64,000 nt of DNA from Bacillus massiliigorillae. GTDB lineage: Bacteria; Bacillota; Bacilli; Bacillales; DSM-1321. Below are positions 25,624 through 34,149 of this stretch, piece after piece (position 1 is the first letter of the stretch; each line of letters opens with the position of its first letter). Made by a program: the position numbers and the translations under genes. The stretch covers positions 45,772 through 109,771 of the forward strand of contig NZ_HG428743.1 of the NCBI RefSeq assembly GCF_000380245.2, written 5' to 3'. The notes under the pieces were generated by a model. The model did not search any database, was not told the DNA's origin, and worked only from the letters and a program-made list of their open reading frames with translations.

Positions 25624-26738
25624 AAAGAAACATGAAAGTACTGATTGTTATCACCTGCTGTTTTATCTTAAGTGGCTGTTGGGATCAGAATCCATTAAAG
25701 GATGTAAAGCTTGTCATGTCTGTTGGGATTGATATTACTCCAGAAGGCAAAATCCAAAATACAGTAAGCATTCCTCTTATCATGTCAGGTGAAGGAGCGA
25801 CACAGGTTACAGGGAGTCAGATTATCTCAGCTATAAATGATACACACAGAGCCGCCAGAAATGAAATCGATACAAAAATATCGGAACAATTCGATGCCTC
25901 TAAGCTCAAAATCATGCTGCTAGGCGAAAAATATGCGAAACAAGATATTTATCCTGGGCTTGATATGTTCTATCGCGACCCAAAAAGCTCCGTTATCGCA
26001 AACGTACTTGTCGTCAAGGGGAAGGCACATGACCTTTTGAACGTGAAGGACGAAGAAAGCAAAAGCAAAAGTGAGTATTTGAGTGATTTAATAAAAAGTA
26101 TGCAAGCTTCAACAATCATACCGAAACAAACACGACCATTAATTACGGATTTATTAGATCCCGGAACAGACTTGGTGCTGCCTCTCATTGAAGAGGAAAC
26201 AAACACGGCTAAAATAAAAGGTATCGCTTTATTTAATGGCTCCAAATATACAGGTCATGATTTATCACTTCAGGAGTCTACTTTGTTTTTATTAATGAAG
26301 GACGAAAAAAGCAAGAAAGCATGGCTAAAGCTAAAAATAGATCAAAATAGAAAACCTAAAATGGAGAATTACGTTATCATCAATGTTTTGAAAGTAAAAA
26401 GAAAGATGTCTGTACAAGCAGTAAACCCTGAACAAATCTCTGCCAAGCTGGATTATAATTTTAAAATAGAAATCTTGGAATATCCCGGAGGCGGAATAGC
26501 AAGTCAAAAACAAATTGATGCGTTAAATCAAAAAGTCTCGCAACTCCTTACGGAAAAGGCAAACGAGCTCATTAAAAAATTACAAAAATCTAAGGCGGAT
26601 AGCCTTTCCATTGGCCGAGATATTATCGCTTTCTATCCTACTACTTGGGATAAAATCGATTGGAAACAAATCTATCCAAACATTCCAATTGAAGTAAAAG
26701 TACAGACAGAAATTCTAAAACAAGGCATTATACAATGA
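25620..26738 (+). CDS. Spore germinant receptor C subunit lipoprotein (GerC family)
   Basis: A 372-residue lipoprotein completing the A-B-C receptor. The signal peptide ends in the lipobox ILSGC, so Cys20 or a neighbour would be diacylglycerylated, followed by the family-typical WDQNPLKDVKLVMSVGID. The ATG overlaps the B-subunit stop by 4 nt. The operon ends at an inverted repeat 24 bp downstream. Confidence 0.93.
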   Translation: MKRNMKVLIVITCCFILSGCWDQNPLKDVKLVMSVGIDITPEGKIQNTVSIPLIMSGEGATQVTGSQIISAINDTHRAARNEIDTKISEQFDASKLKIMLLGEKYAKQDIYPGLDMFYRDPKSSVIANVLVVKGKAHDLLNVKDEESKSKSEYLSDLIKSMQASTIIPKQTRPLITDLLDPGTDLVLPLIEEETNTAKIKGIALFNGSKYTGHDLSLQESTLFLLMKDEKSKKAWLKLKIDQNRKPKMENYVIINVLKVKRKMSVQAVNPEQISAKLDYNFKIEILEYPGGGIASQKQIDALNQKVSQLLTEKANELIKKLQKSKADSLSIGRDIIAFYPTTWDKIDWKQIYPNIPIEVKVQTEILKQGIIQ

Positions 26739-26761
26739 TAACTCTTAGAAGCAAACAGTAA

Positions 26762-26794
26762 AGCCCCCTTGATTGTAATACAATCAAGAGGGCT
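26762..26794. terminator. Inverted repeat between convergent genes, probable terminator
   Basis: AGCCCCCTTGATTG and CAATCAAGAGGGCT make a 14-bp stem. The T run is weak on both strands. Confidence 0.6.
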
Positions 26795-26811
26795 ACACAT
26801 TAGCTAATTAC

Positions 26812-27687
26812 TCAACCAACCTTAATCAACACAATCCCCAACACAATCACACATATCGATAAAATCTTGATAATATTTACTTTTTCCTTTAACCAAATCA
26901 CACCGATTACCGTGACAAAAATAATACTCATTTCTCGAACTGCTGACACATACGCAACAGCCGTACTCTGCATGCTATATACAACGAGAGCATTCACACC
27001 AAACACTAAAAACCCACCAAGAAGCGTAGCCACTGGATGACGTTTAAATAAAGTGACATACGATTGATATGTAATACCAGGCACTAGCTTACGATCAATG
27101 AGTAGCTTTCCTATAAATATCCCGATATAAACCACATACTTAAACAAAATCGGAAACATCAGGCTTGCTCCCATTGAATCAAACACGCTATAGGCAGCTG
27201 TAAAAGCCCCTGTCGCAATAGCCCACATCGTTCCTTGATTCATAAACACAGACCGCATATCTGCCTTCGTAAACTTCGTTAAATTAATAAACAAAATACC
27301 TAATGCAATGCAACACACACCTATTAAACCCGTTAAAGTAATTAACTGCCTTGTGATAATAAAACTAAATACAACAGATAAGACAGGTGACATCCCTCTA
27401 GATACCGGATATACCGACAACAACGATGCTTCTTTATACGCTTTGGCGAGCGTAATAAAATAACCTATTTCACATACCATACTCCCTAACGCCCAACCTA
27501 TTGCTTCCTTTGGAAAAGACGAAACGAACATGTAATAACACGCTAACGGAAAATAAAGAATAAGCGAAGTTAAAACAATTAACGTGAAGAAAAGATCTCG
27601 TTCCTCAATCCTCCTTGAAATCGTATTCCAAATCGCATGCCCTATAGCAGACAAAGTCAAAAGCATTAAGATTGGATAAGACATCAT
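26812..27687 (-). CDS. EamA/DMT-superfamily transporter
   Basis: A 291-residue protein with ten predicted membrane helices in two EamA repeats, typical of drug/metabolite transporters. Clues are IGHAIWNTISRR at the start, PVSRGMSPVLSVVFSFI in repeat one and AVREMSIIFVTVIGVIWLKEKVN in repeat two. The substrate is not predictable. It is convergent with the germination operon. Confidence 0.85.
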   Translation of the reverse strand: MMSYPILMLLTLSAIGHAIWNTISRRIEERDLFFTLIVLTSLILYFPLACYYMFVSSFPKEAIGWALGSMVCEIGYFITLAKAYKEASLLSVYPVSRGMSPVLSVVFSFIITRQLITLTGLIGVCCIALGILFINLTKFTKADMRSVFMNQGTMWAIATGAFTAAYSVFDSMGASLMFPILFKYVVYIGIFIGKLLIDRKLVPGITYQSYVTLFKRHPVATLLGGFLVFGVNALVVYSMQSTAVAYVSAVREMSIIFVTVIGVIWLKEKVNIIKILSICVIVLGIVLIKVG

Positions 27688-27990
27688 AACTACCCCTTCC
27701 CATACGAAACCGCACTCTAATATATAATGAAAACATTATGACTATACCAATAAGTATACAAAATACCTCCACCTACATTTAAGAAAAATTAGAATATTTT
27801 GCATTTTTATTGACAAACCCACTATATTAACGTTAAATTTCCATTATAAAGATATCTCGTTCACTATTTATAAAACCTTTGTTTTTAGCAAAAGTGATCA
27901 TCTTTTATGCTGAAAATCAGTGATGTAGCCCCAGCTCTCATATTTTCAATAGCCATAAAGCTTAAAACAAATAAGGAGGAGTCATGTATT

Positions 27991-28485
27991 ATGACATTAA
28001 CAAAGTTAAAAGAAGATACAGCAAAAGTCGAATCAGTCATCAATCAAATGGTTCAAATTATAGAAACAACTGATGAATCGCTATTATATAAAAAGCCTTC
28101 TGCAGAAGAATGGTCAGTCATGCAAATTGCTTCCCACGTGATTGAAGCAGTAGAGTTCTGGGTAGCCGATTTAAATGCCCTATTAATCGTTCCTGGTGCA
28201 AAATGGGGACGTAATCACGAACATGTTAGACGTTTAGCTGCTGTTGAAGAAAACTATGTAACTTCAATTTCAAAAGAACAAGCTATTGTTCAACTTCAAG
28301 CGCTTATTCCTTTAACAGAACAAGCATTACAAAAAGTCCAAGAAGAAGACTTAGTAAAAACAGCGCCAAGCTACAACCCCAATTTCGATGGCAAACCTCT
28401 ATCTTTCTTAATTAATCATTTGATTATTCTTCATATAGAAGGTCACTTAGGTCAGATGGAACGTCATTTAGCTAAAGTTCAATAA
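27991..28485 (+). CDS. DinB family protein
   Basis: A 164-residue four-helix-bundle protein of the DinB/DUF664 type, members of which act as metal-dependent thiol transferases or have no known role. Putative metal-binding His residues are seen in IASHVIEA and in HIEGHLGQMERH near the C-terminus. ATG at 27991 is preferred (AAGGAGG 11 nt upstream); the open frame starts at 27907. It is followed by a strong terminator. Confidence 0.8.
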   Translation: MTLTKLKEDTAKVESVINQMVQIIETTDESLLYKKPSAEEWSVMQIASHVIEAVEFWVADLNALLIVPGAKWGRNHEHVRRLAAVEENYVTSISKEQAIVQLQALIPLTEQALQKVQEEDLVKTAPSYNPNFDGKPLSFLINHLIILHIEGHLGQMERHLAKVQ

Positions 28486-28518
28486 AAAAACAGATTTACA
28501 ACGTTTAACCCCATATTA

Positions 28519-28566
28519 AAAAGCCCAATTTCTCAATAATAAAATCGAGAAATTGGGCTTTTTTTC
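28519..28566. terminator. Strong bidirectional terminator
   Basis: AAGCCCAATTTCTC and GAGAAATTGGGCTT (14-bp perfect stem) flanked by A and T runs, between the DinB gene and the convergent flavoprotein gene. Confidence 0.9.
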
Positions 28567-28604
28567 GTTACTCCAGAACAATGTCCGATATTTGTATAAT
28601 ATAT

Positions 28605-29138
28605 CTACGTTGTAGTCATCTTTTGCATCATAACAACTTCCTTCGACAAACGAGCTATTTCCTTCAATATATCGTTGTTTACAAGTTTATTATCTTGAAA
28701 GTGATTATTATGAACAAATACATAATTAGGAGCTACAAAGGATTTAAAATAACCTGCAATTGGTTTAAGCTGATTTTCAATCATGAGATAATGTTGGTGA
28801 TTCCCTCCAACTGCTACAAAACCGATCACCTTATGATTCATCACTTCAACGGGAAGCAAATCGAAAAGATTCTTTAGTGTTCCTGGCATTGTGCCATGAA
28901 AAATCGGTGTACCAATAATATAAGAATCAGCACTTGATACGATATCAATGACTTTCTTAGTGTCACCCATATACGTTTTTGGGTCACGACCATCACAAAA
29001 TTGGACATCATATTCCTTAAGATCTACTAATTCAACTTCAATATTCGAATCAAGTTCCTTAATCGCTTCTAATACCTTTTCAACCGCAATTTTTGTTTTT
29101 GATCCTACTATTGTTCCACTGATACCTAAAATCTTCAT
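28605..29138 (-). CDS. NAD(P)H-dependent FMN reductase (SsuE/flavodoxin-like fold)
   Basis: A 177-residue flavoprotein of the NADPH-dependent FMN reductase family. FMN-binding features are the N-terminal ILGISGTIVGSKT loop and GTPIFHGTMPGTLKNLFD. Such proteins supply reduced FMN to two-component monooxygenases, as SsuE does for SsuD. ATG at 29138 is chosen because GGAAG lies 7 nt before it. It is downstream of the ferredoxin, Spo0E-like and RibR-like genes on the same strand. A link to the luciferase-like monooxygenase at 42.5 kb is inference. Confidence 0.8.
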   Translation of the reverse strand: MKILGISGTIVGSKTKIAVEKVLEAIKELDSNIEVELVDLKEYDVQFCDGRDPKTYMGDTKKVIDIVSSADSYIIGTPIFHGTMPGTLKNLFDLLPVEVMNHKVIGFVAVGGNHQHYLMIENQLKPIAGYFKSFVAPNYVFVHNNHFQDNKLVNNDILKEIARLSKEVVMMQKMTTT

Positions 29139-29186
29139 ATAAACACTTCCTTTGTATGTATTAATTGTTATAGACAATACATATGT

Positions 29187-29435
29187 TTATTCATATTTAC
29201 ATGGGTCACCATCAAAGGATTCTTCGGCTAGCTTAATAGATTCAGTTGGACACCCATCAACCGCCTCTAGCACTTCCTTTATGTATTCATCGGGAATGCT
29301 TGCTGTGCCTTCATTATCGTCTAAGATGACAAATGCAATACCATCTTCATCATAAGCAAAAATATCAGGGGCTGATGCCCCACAAGCTCCACATGCAATG
29401 CATGTTTCTTTATTGATAATCGTATAATTGGACAA
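29187..29435 (-). CDS. fer: [4Fe-4S] ferredoxin
   Basis: An 82-residue acidic ferredoxin close to Bacillus Fer. The single cluster would be held by Cys12, Cys15, Cys18 and Cys62 (ETCIACGACG ... DGCPTESI), and the EESFDGDPCKYE tail is typical. It carries an extra Cys79. It is a plausible electron donor to the cytochrome P450 in this window; no ferredoxin reductase gene is visible here. It may instead be a second, general-purpose copy. Confidence 0.9.
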   Translation of the reverse strand: MSNYTIINKETCIACGACGASAPDIFAYDEDGIAFVILDDNEGTASIPDEYIKEVLEAVDGCPTESIKLAEESFDGDPCKYE

Positions 29436-29465
29436 TTTTTCTTCCCTCCATCACTAATACCAACT

Positions 29466-29633
29466 TCATTTATTTAAAAATATTCTTTGTAAAACAATGA
29501 TTTCTCGATCTAAATCTTGGCTAATTCTTACTACTTCCTTATCCTTTAAACCCTTTTGTGAAGCAACATAAATCATCTCTGATCTTAATTTTCTAATTCT
29601 CCTTGATAAGTGAAGTAATTTTGCTAACATCAT
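29466..29633 (-). CDS. Spo0E-like sporulation phosphatase (small)
   Basis: A 55-residue two-helix protein read from 29633, with MLAKLLHLSRRIRKLRSEMI, a turn, and the hallmark SQDLD (residues 38-42), which corresponds to the SQELD motif of Spo0E-family aspartyl-phosphate phosphatases. Family members dephosphorylate Spo0A-P and delay sporulation. GAGGAG lies about 10 nt upstream of the ATG; an in-frame ATG at 29642 is too close to it. The gene fills the gap between the ferredoxin and RibR-like genes. Confidence 0.75.
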   Translation of the reverse strand: MMLAKLLHLSRRIRKLRSEMIYVASQKGLKDKEVVRISQDLDREIIVLQRIFLNK

Positions 29634-29659
29634 GGGTACCATACTCCTCTCAAGACCTT

Positions 29660-30367
29660 CTATACACGTATATAATTCAAGAATTCATCAAACATAGTGG
29701 ACAATCCATTTTTTCCGATTTTCATTCGACCATTTGATTTAATCTCCTTGGAATGATGCATATAATCGAGAAAATGAATGATTATATTCCGTCGCTCCAA
29801 GATATCTACACTCCCATTATGATAAAACCAAGAGTCAATAACGTTATATACTCCGCGATTGACGCCAAACTTTTCTTTACAAAACTGCACGAAAGAAAAA
29901 TCAGGCAAATGAGAGATTTCGTCTTGATTGGGAATGTCTTTCCATTCTTGAGAAAGAACAGATGGAGGAGATTTCTTCATTCCCGACAAAGCGAATCTGT
30001 TTTGGACAAGTTCAACATCCTGATAGATTTGCTGAATCAATTCATCCTTACCCGAAAAAGAAATCTCTTTCCTTACAAAGAAGTGAAGATCGACTGTTAG
30101 TCGTTCATGATAAATGTCTTGATTAAAATCAAACAGGTGAACTTCATAACTAATCTGGTTATAATCATGAAAAGTCGGTCTTATGCCAATATTCATGATG
30201 CCGTAATATTGCTTTGCCGACAAAGTAACCGATACGCCATACACGCCATGTTTAAGTTCGGGAATCGGAGAGATCAAAGATAGATTGGCAGTCGGAAATC
30301 CAATCGTTCTTCCAAGTTGCTTGCCTTCTATCACTACTCCTTCAACCGTACAAAGGACCGAATTCAT
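29660..30367 (-). CDS. RibR-like riboflavin kinase with C-terminal extension
   Basis: Riboflavin kinase domain (about 5-122) with the nucleotide-binding GRTIGFPTANL at 19-29 and GIMNIGIRPTF, making FMN from riboflavin. It lacks the N-terminal FAD synthetase half of RibF. A C-terminal extension of about 110 residues is instead reminiscent of B. subtilis RibR (about 230 residues), which has a flavokinase domain and a domain that acts on FMN riboswitches. The start at 30367 has GAGGAGG 6 nt upstream. In B. subtilis ribR sits in an operon with an FMN-dependent monooxygenase; here it lies beside an FMN reductase, a ferredoxin and a monooxygenase pseudogene. Confidence 0.75.
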   Translation of the reverse strand: MNSVLCTVEGVVIEGKQLGRTIGFPTANLSLISPIPELKHGVYGVSVTLSAKQYYGIMNIGIRPTFHDYNQISYEVHLFDFNQDIYHERLTVDLHFFVRKEISFSGKDELIQQIYQDVELVQNRFALSGMKKSPPSVLSQEWKDIPNQDEISHLPDFSFVQFCKEKFGVNRGVYNVIDSWFYHNGSVDILERRNIIIHFLDYMHHSKEIKSNGRMKIGKNGLSTMFDEFLNYIRV

Positions 30368-30569
30368 ATGTTTCCTCCTCATATATTAGTAGTAAGAGCT
30401 CCTTCTAGAAGAATTTCCGAGATTCAAAACCTCTAAAACTCACTCTAGACTCTTTCGTTTTTTTTATTCATAAGACTTTGAAATTGTATTTGATGGACTA
30501 AATTCTTCACTGGATTCGATAATGACAGGCTTGCTAAATATAATTTTCATTTTTTATAGGAGGTGATGA

Positions 30570-30842
30570 TTTCTTCAGTTTGTTCAACACTGAATAGTTT
30601 AAAGCGTTTTCATTTTAAGTTGATTGGCTATATTACCACTTTTTTCACTTCTTCTCTTCTGCAAAACTATTAGCCAATAATGTGAGGGATTACATTTATT
30701 ATGAATATCTTTTAGATAGAGCATCAATTCTTTGGCAAACATCTATATATTTTTCCGTGTACGACAATGAGGCGTGGAACCCTTCATCAAAGTCTGAAGG
30801 TAATGCGCGATATGGCATGAAGCGAAAGGGACTAAACTTCAT
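30570..30842 (-). pseudogene. Deleted remnant of a hydrolase / luciferase-like monooxygenase gene pair
   Basis: Nucleotide similarity to the intact pair at 41.7-43.8 kb. From 30842, an ATG with the same AGGAGGAAA leader opens a frame MKFSPFRFMPYRALPSDFDE that matches the start of the intact monooxygenase. After about 20 codons it jumps in frame to GFHASLSYTEKYIDV, which corresponds to its last 40 residues, and it stops at 30699. Degenerate DNA at 30661-30720 still matches the monooxygenase C-terminus, and 30570-30612 matches the C-terminal coding part of the hydrolase. So both genes were once here and have decayed through a large internal deletion. Confidence 0.8.
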
Positions 30843-30965
30843 AATGATTTCCTCCTGAATTTACTAGTTTTAATGATCAGCTAGTTTCTTGTATGTTACA
30901 ACTCAACTACGAAGCTGCCTATTCCCTTAAAGTTGGGGGTTGAATGAATATCCATTTATTCCTTC
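30843..30965 (-). repeat. Upstream region duplicated with that of the intact monooxygenase
   Basis: About 110 bp 5' of the pseudogene aligns with 43808-43930 (shared TTCCTCCTGAATTTAC, TGTATGTTAC, CTACGAAGCTG and TTAAAGTTGGGGG). The duplication therefore included the promoter side of the transcription unit. Confidence 0.7.
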
Positions 30966-31060
30966 AACGCTATCTTTCCCTTGAGAATTTCTTAACAACA
31001 CCGCAACAGGCGCTACCTTTACCATTGACTCAATACTTCTAAAAAGTTATTTTTTTCCTA

Positions 31061-31140
31061 TTTGTATATTATATAAACATATAAATAATTTCGATGTAAA
31101 ATACAAATTTACAATATCAATATAAGCATGAGTTATGATT
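31061..31140 (-). promoter_or_regulatory. Regulon element copy 1 (TGTAAA-N7-TTTACA)
   Basis: An 80-bp A+T-rich element nearly identical to 54994-55073 and similar to 47361-47439 and 56278-56357. It contains the dyad TGTAAA (31095-31100) / TTTACA (31108-31113). On the minus strand a TATAAT-like box follows. It lies about 220 bp upstream of the monooxygenase pseudogene, the same spacing as copies 3 and 4 to their genes. Confidence 0.65.
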
Positions 31141-31149
31141 GTTCTTAAT

Positions 31150-31440
31150 AAGAAAAGCGCAAGCGCCCATTTTGCGACGTATAGATTGGAGCACTTCGAC
31201 TGAGATAAACGAAAAACCGAAATGTGGAGAACGCCCGTTTATCGGCGACAAGCATAAGGCAAGCTGGCTAGAAGGTCGCTTTTAACCTTCTGGACTGATT
31301 GACTTATGACCTCGAGCCGATGGCGTTCGGAACTAGACAACACGAAGAGGCGGTAGACGATTCGATGTTGACTTATCGTAGGGAGATGGGCGAAATCTAC
31401 TAGTCGCTGGGCGCTGAAGCTAGACAGCGATGTAGGTTCG
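31150..31440. repeat. Probable dispersed Bacillus-type intergenic repeat
   Basis: About 290 bp, markedly richer in G+C than its flanks, beginning AAGCGCAAGCGCC and containing GACTTATGACCTCGAGCCGATGGCG-like segments. I recall this type from intergenic repeats scattered in Bacillus-group genomes. It holds no convincing gene; an 85-codon minus-strand frame is an accident of the repeat. A second, short similarity (AGACAGCACGAAG) is at 15820-15832. Confidence 0.5.
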
Positions 31441-31463
31441 AAATTATATACTTTCATCTTTTT

Positions 31464-31506
31464 AAAAAAAGGAGCCGTGTGCGGCCTTTGGCACATAGCT
31501 CCTTTT
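31464..31506 (-). terminator. Terminator of the oxidoreductase/biotin carboxylase unit
   Basis: AAAAGGAGC and GCTCCTTTTTTT with an inner TGTGC/GCACA stem. The T run lies on the minus strand, 34 bp past the oxidoreductase stop. Confidence 0.85.
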
Positions 31507-31539
31507 AAAGTATAAAAGTTCGTGCGGTATCTACCTTAC

Positions 31540-32520
31540 TTACGGTTTAACTACGAGCTTACCCCAAGTTTTGCGGCTTCCTAGAAGCTCTAAAGCTTGT
31601 GGCACTTCTTCAAATGGCACAAGTTTGTAAATGAGAGGACGCACTTCGCCACTTTCATATAGTGCTTGTAGGTTCTGATGAATCTCTCTAACCTGTTCAG
31701 GGAATTTGTCTCGGAATAATCCCCAGTGTACCCCAACGACAGAGTAATTCTTAACCATTACATGGTTAGTCGGTGCATCTGCAATGCGTCCCCCAGCAAA
31801 ACCAATAACTAGTATTCGACCGTCAAATGCAATGCACTTTTTGGAGCGATCAAAAGTATCACCACCAACTGGGTCAACAATCACATCTGCTCCACGTCCT
31901 CCTGTTTCTTCTTTGACGATTTTGATGAAATCTTCTGTAAGATAATCGATGACCACATCAGCGCCTAAATCCTTACAAATTTGTCTCTTCTCTGGTCCGC
32001 CTGCAGTTGCAATAACACGTGCCCCTGCTGCCTTTCCTAGTTGAATCGCTGCAGATCCTACGCCGCCAGATCCTGCATGCACTAGCAATACTTCACCAGG
32101 TTTGATATTTGCTCGTTTGTGGAGTGCATAATAAGAAGTCTGATACGTGATAAACATGGCTGCCGCCTCTTCAAAAGACATCGATTCAGATATCGGAAAA
32201 ACGGATTCTTCTGAAACAGTTACCCATTCAGAAAGACCTCCAGCAGGCATTTGAGGTCTTGCGAATACTCGTTGCCCAACATCATATGCACTTCCTTCAC
32301 CAACTGCCTTTACAATTCCGGAAACCTCAGCACCTGGTGTAAACGGTAATGGTGGCTTTGTTTGATACTTTCCTTGACACAGCAGTATATCGAAGAAGTT
32401 TAATGACATTGCCTTAACTTCTACCAATACCTGCCCCTTCTCCAAACTAGGTCTAGGAACCTCTTTAATTTGCAATGCATCACTTGGATTTCCAAGTTCA
32501 GTTACTACCCAACTACGCAT
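31540..32520 (-). CDS. NADPH:quinone oxidoreductase-like zinc-independent MDR enzyme
   Basis: A 326-residue medium-chain dehydrogenase/reductase without structural-zinc cysteines, of the quinone oxidoreductase/enoyl reductase group. GroES-like domain (1-120), then the NADP-binding Rossmann domain with LVHAGSGGVGSAAIQLGKAAG (about 143-163). It would reduce an activated double bond or quinone using NADPH. AAGGAGG precedes the ATG. It lies 79 bp after the biotin carboxylase gene on the same strand and ends in a strong terminator. In the island it may reduce an enone or enoyl-CoA intermediate (inference). Confidence 0.85.
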   Translation of the reverse strand: MRSWVVTELGNPSDALQIKEVPRPSLEKGQVLVEVKAMSLNFFDILLCQGKYQTKPPLPFTPGAEVSGIVKAVGEGSAYDVGQRVFARPQMPAGGLSEWVTVSEESVFPISESMSFEEAAAMFITYQTSYYALHKRANIKPGEVLLVHAGSGGVGSAAIQLGKAAGARVIATAGGPEKRQICKDLGADVVIDYLTEDFIKIVKEETGGRGADVIVDPVGGDTFDRSKKCIAFDGRILVIGFAGGRIADAPTNHVMVKNYSVVGVHWGLFRDKFPEQVREIHQNLQALYESGEVRPLIYKLVPFEEVPQALELLGSRKTWGKLVVKP

Positions 32521-32599
32521 TTAATTACCTCCTTTTTATAAATAAGCATTTATGAAGTTTTAACGTAAAAAACAAATTCACTATATAAGCATCAGTACC
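32521..32599 (-). promoter_or_regulatory. Degenerate copy of the regulon element
   Basis: CGTAAA-N7-TTCACT followed by TATAAGCATCA at 32563-32592 resembles the element at 31061-31140. It lies between the oxidoreductase and biotin carboxylase genes. Confidence 0.35.
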
Positions 32600-34000
32600 T
32601 TAATTAGACAATATTGTGGAGACAAGACCCGTGTGTACATCGCCAGCCTTAAACTGTTCTGAGACCAGTGCATCGAGCAGAAACGGAATATTTGTTTTTA
32701 TTCCAGAGACCTCAAATCCCTTTAGTGCATCTATTAAAATTCCAATTGTTTTTTCTCGGTTTTCCGCATGGGCAATCACTTTAGCAATCATTGGATCGTA
32801 GAAAGGCGTTACTGTCAGTCCTTCTGCGTATCCTGTTTCTACACGAATGCCTTTTCCAGTAGGTGTACGGAATATGTCGAGTTTACCTGGAGATGGAAAG
32901 AATCGCTTCGGATCTTCCGCATACACCCTTACTTCGATGGCATGTCCATTGCGCTCGATTGGATTTGGAATAATATCACTTAATCGTTCACCCGCAGCAG
33001 AACGGATTTGTGCTTTAACAAGATCGACTCCTGTCATTTCTTCCGTGACGGCATGCTCAACCTGTAGACGAGTATTCATTTCTAGAAAACTATAGGAACC
33101 GTCACTTCCTCTAAGCATTTCTACTGTTCCAATATTGTCATAGCCAATGTCTTGCAGCACTTTCGTGATTTGTTGCGCTAACCCATCTATTTCTTTTCGA
33201 TTGATAGCAGGTGCAGGTGCTTCCTCAATGATTTTCTGATGACGTCGTTGTACGGAGCAATCTCTTTCAAACAAGTGCTGTACTCCTCCATGCTGGTCGC
33301 CAAGAATTTGAAATTCGATATGACGTGGCTGAACCATATACTTTTCTAAGTAAACTTGATCATTTGAAAACGAACGAAATGCCAAGGAACGTGCTCTTTC
33401 CACAACTTTAACCAATTCTTCAGGATTATGTGCTGGAAGCATGCCAATTCCGCCGCCTCCGCCAGCTGGTTTAACCAACACTGGGAATCCAATACGATGT
33501 CCTTGAGCAATAATTTCTTCTGGATTATTACTAAGAATGCCTGAACCTAGCCCAATAGGCATACCGTATTTGGCCATCAACTCACGTGCCTGACTCTTGT
33601 GGGACATCGCGTCAATCCAACGGGATGCTGGTCCGATGAAACGAACGCCGGCATTTTCTACACGTGCAGCAAATTCCGTGTTCTCAGACAAAAATCCATA
33701 ACCAGGATGAACGCCATCTGCTCCTGTGTCTTTAATCACTTTTAATAGAATTTCCTGGTTCAGATAACTAGCTTGAGCCTGTGCTCCTCCAATTAGATAC
33801 GCCTCATCAGCTTCTGCAAGATACGGCGCCCCCGCATCAGCTTCAGAGTATACGGCAACAGAACGGATGTTAAGCATGCGGAGCGCGCGAATCACACGTC
33901 TTGCCACATCCCCTCTGTTTGCCACTACTACCTTATGAAATTGATGTGTCTTCCTCGTCGTGCGCTCCCCCTTATCGATCCGTTGTGTTTCTAGATTCAT
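32600..34000 (-). CDS. Biotin carboxylase subunit of an acyl-CoA carboxylase
   Basis: Carboxylates the biotin of a separate carrier protein using ATP and bicarbonate. The 466-residue protein has the three biotin carboxylase subdomains: KVVVANRGDVARRVIRA at about 23-40, the ATP-grasp loop PAGGGGGIGM near 182, FLEMNTRLQVEHAVTEE near 310, and a full C-terminal domain, but no attached biotinyl domain. AGAGGTG lies 8 nt before the ATG. The carrier (47085) and carboxyltransferase (44116) are encoded 10-15 kb away on the same strand. It is divergent from the LysR gene, whose product probably regulates it. Confidence 0.92.
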   Translation of the reverse strand: MNLETQRIDKGERTTRKTHQFHKVVVANRGDVARRVIRALRMLNIRSVAVYSEADAGAPYLAEADEAYLIGGAQAQASYLNQEILLKVIKDTGADGVHPGYGFLSENTEFAARVENAGVRFIGPASRWIDAMSHKSQARELMAKYGMPIGLGSGILSNNPEEIIAQGHRIGFPVLVKPAGGGGGIGMLPAHNPEELVKVVERARSLAFRSFSNDQVYLEKYMVQPRHIEFQILGDQHGGVQHLFERDCSVQRRHQKIIEEAPAPAINRKEIDGLAQQITKVLQDIGYDNIGTVEMLRGSDGSYSFLEMNTRLQVEHAVTEEMTGVDLVKAQIRSAAGERLSDIIPNPIERNGHAIEVRVYAEDPKRFFPSPGKLDIFRTPTGKGIRVETGYAEGLTVTPFYDPMIAKVIAHAENREKTIGILIDALKGFEVSGIKTNIPFLLDALVSEQFKAGDVHTGLVSTILSN

Positions 34001-34056
34001 TTAGCAACACCTCTTTTTAAGTTTGGTTGAACGGGAATAATCATTTGAATATTTTG

Positions 34057-34133
34057 AATATTATAACTTTATTTATACTTATAAAGAGAAATAATGTAAA
34101 ATAGTAATATTGAATATTAATATAACTACTACT
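34057..34133. promoter_or_regulatory. Divergent promoter region with regulon-element similarity
   Basis: Between the biotin carboxylase and lysR genes. TTGAATATTATA and ATGTAAAATAG-N-AATATTAATATAA echo the element at 31061-31140, with only the left half of the dyad kept. This is the expected place for a LysR binding site. Confidence 0.45.
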
Positions 34134-34149
34134 TATAAGGTGGGATAAC

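Noticed and set aside
30368..30560. FMN riboswitch upstream of the RibR-like gene
   Set aside because: The conserved RFN-element blocks are not present; only A+T-rich DNA was seen.
31239..31496. 85-codon minus-strand frame
   Set aside because: It lies wholly inside the dispersed intergenic repeat and runs into a terminator. Similar frames occur wherever this repeat type is found, and no translation signals were seen.
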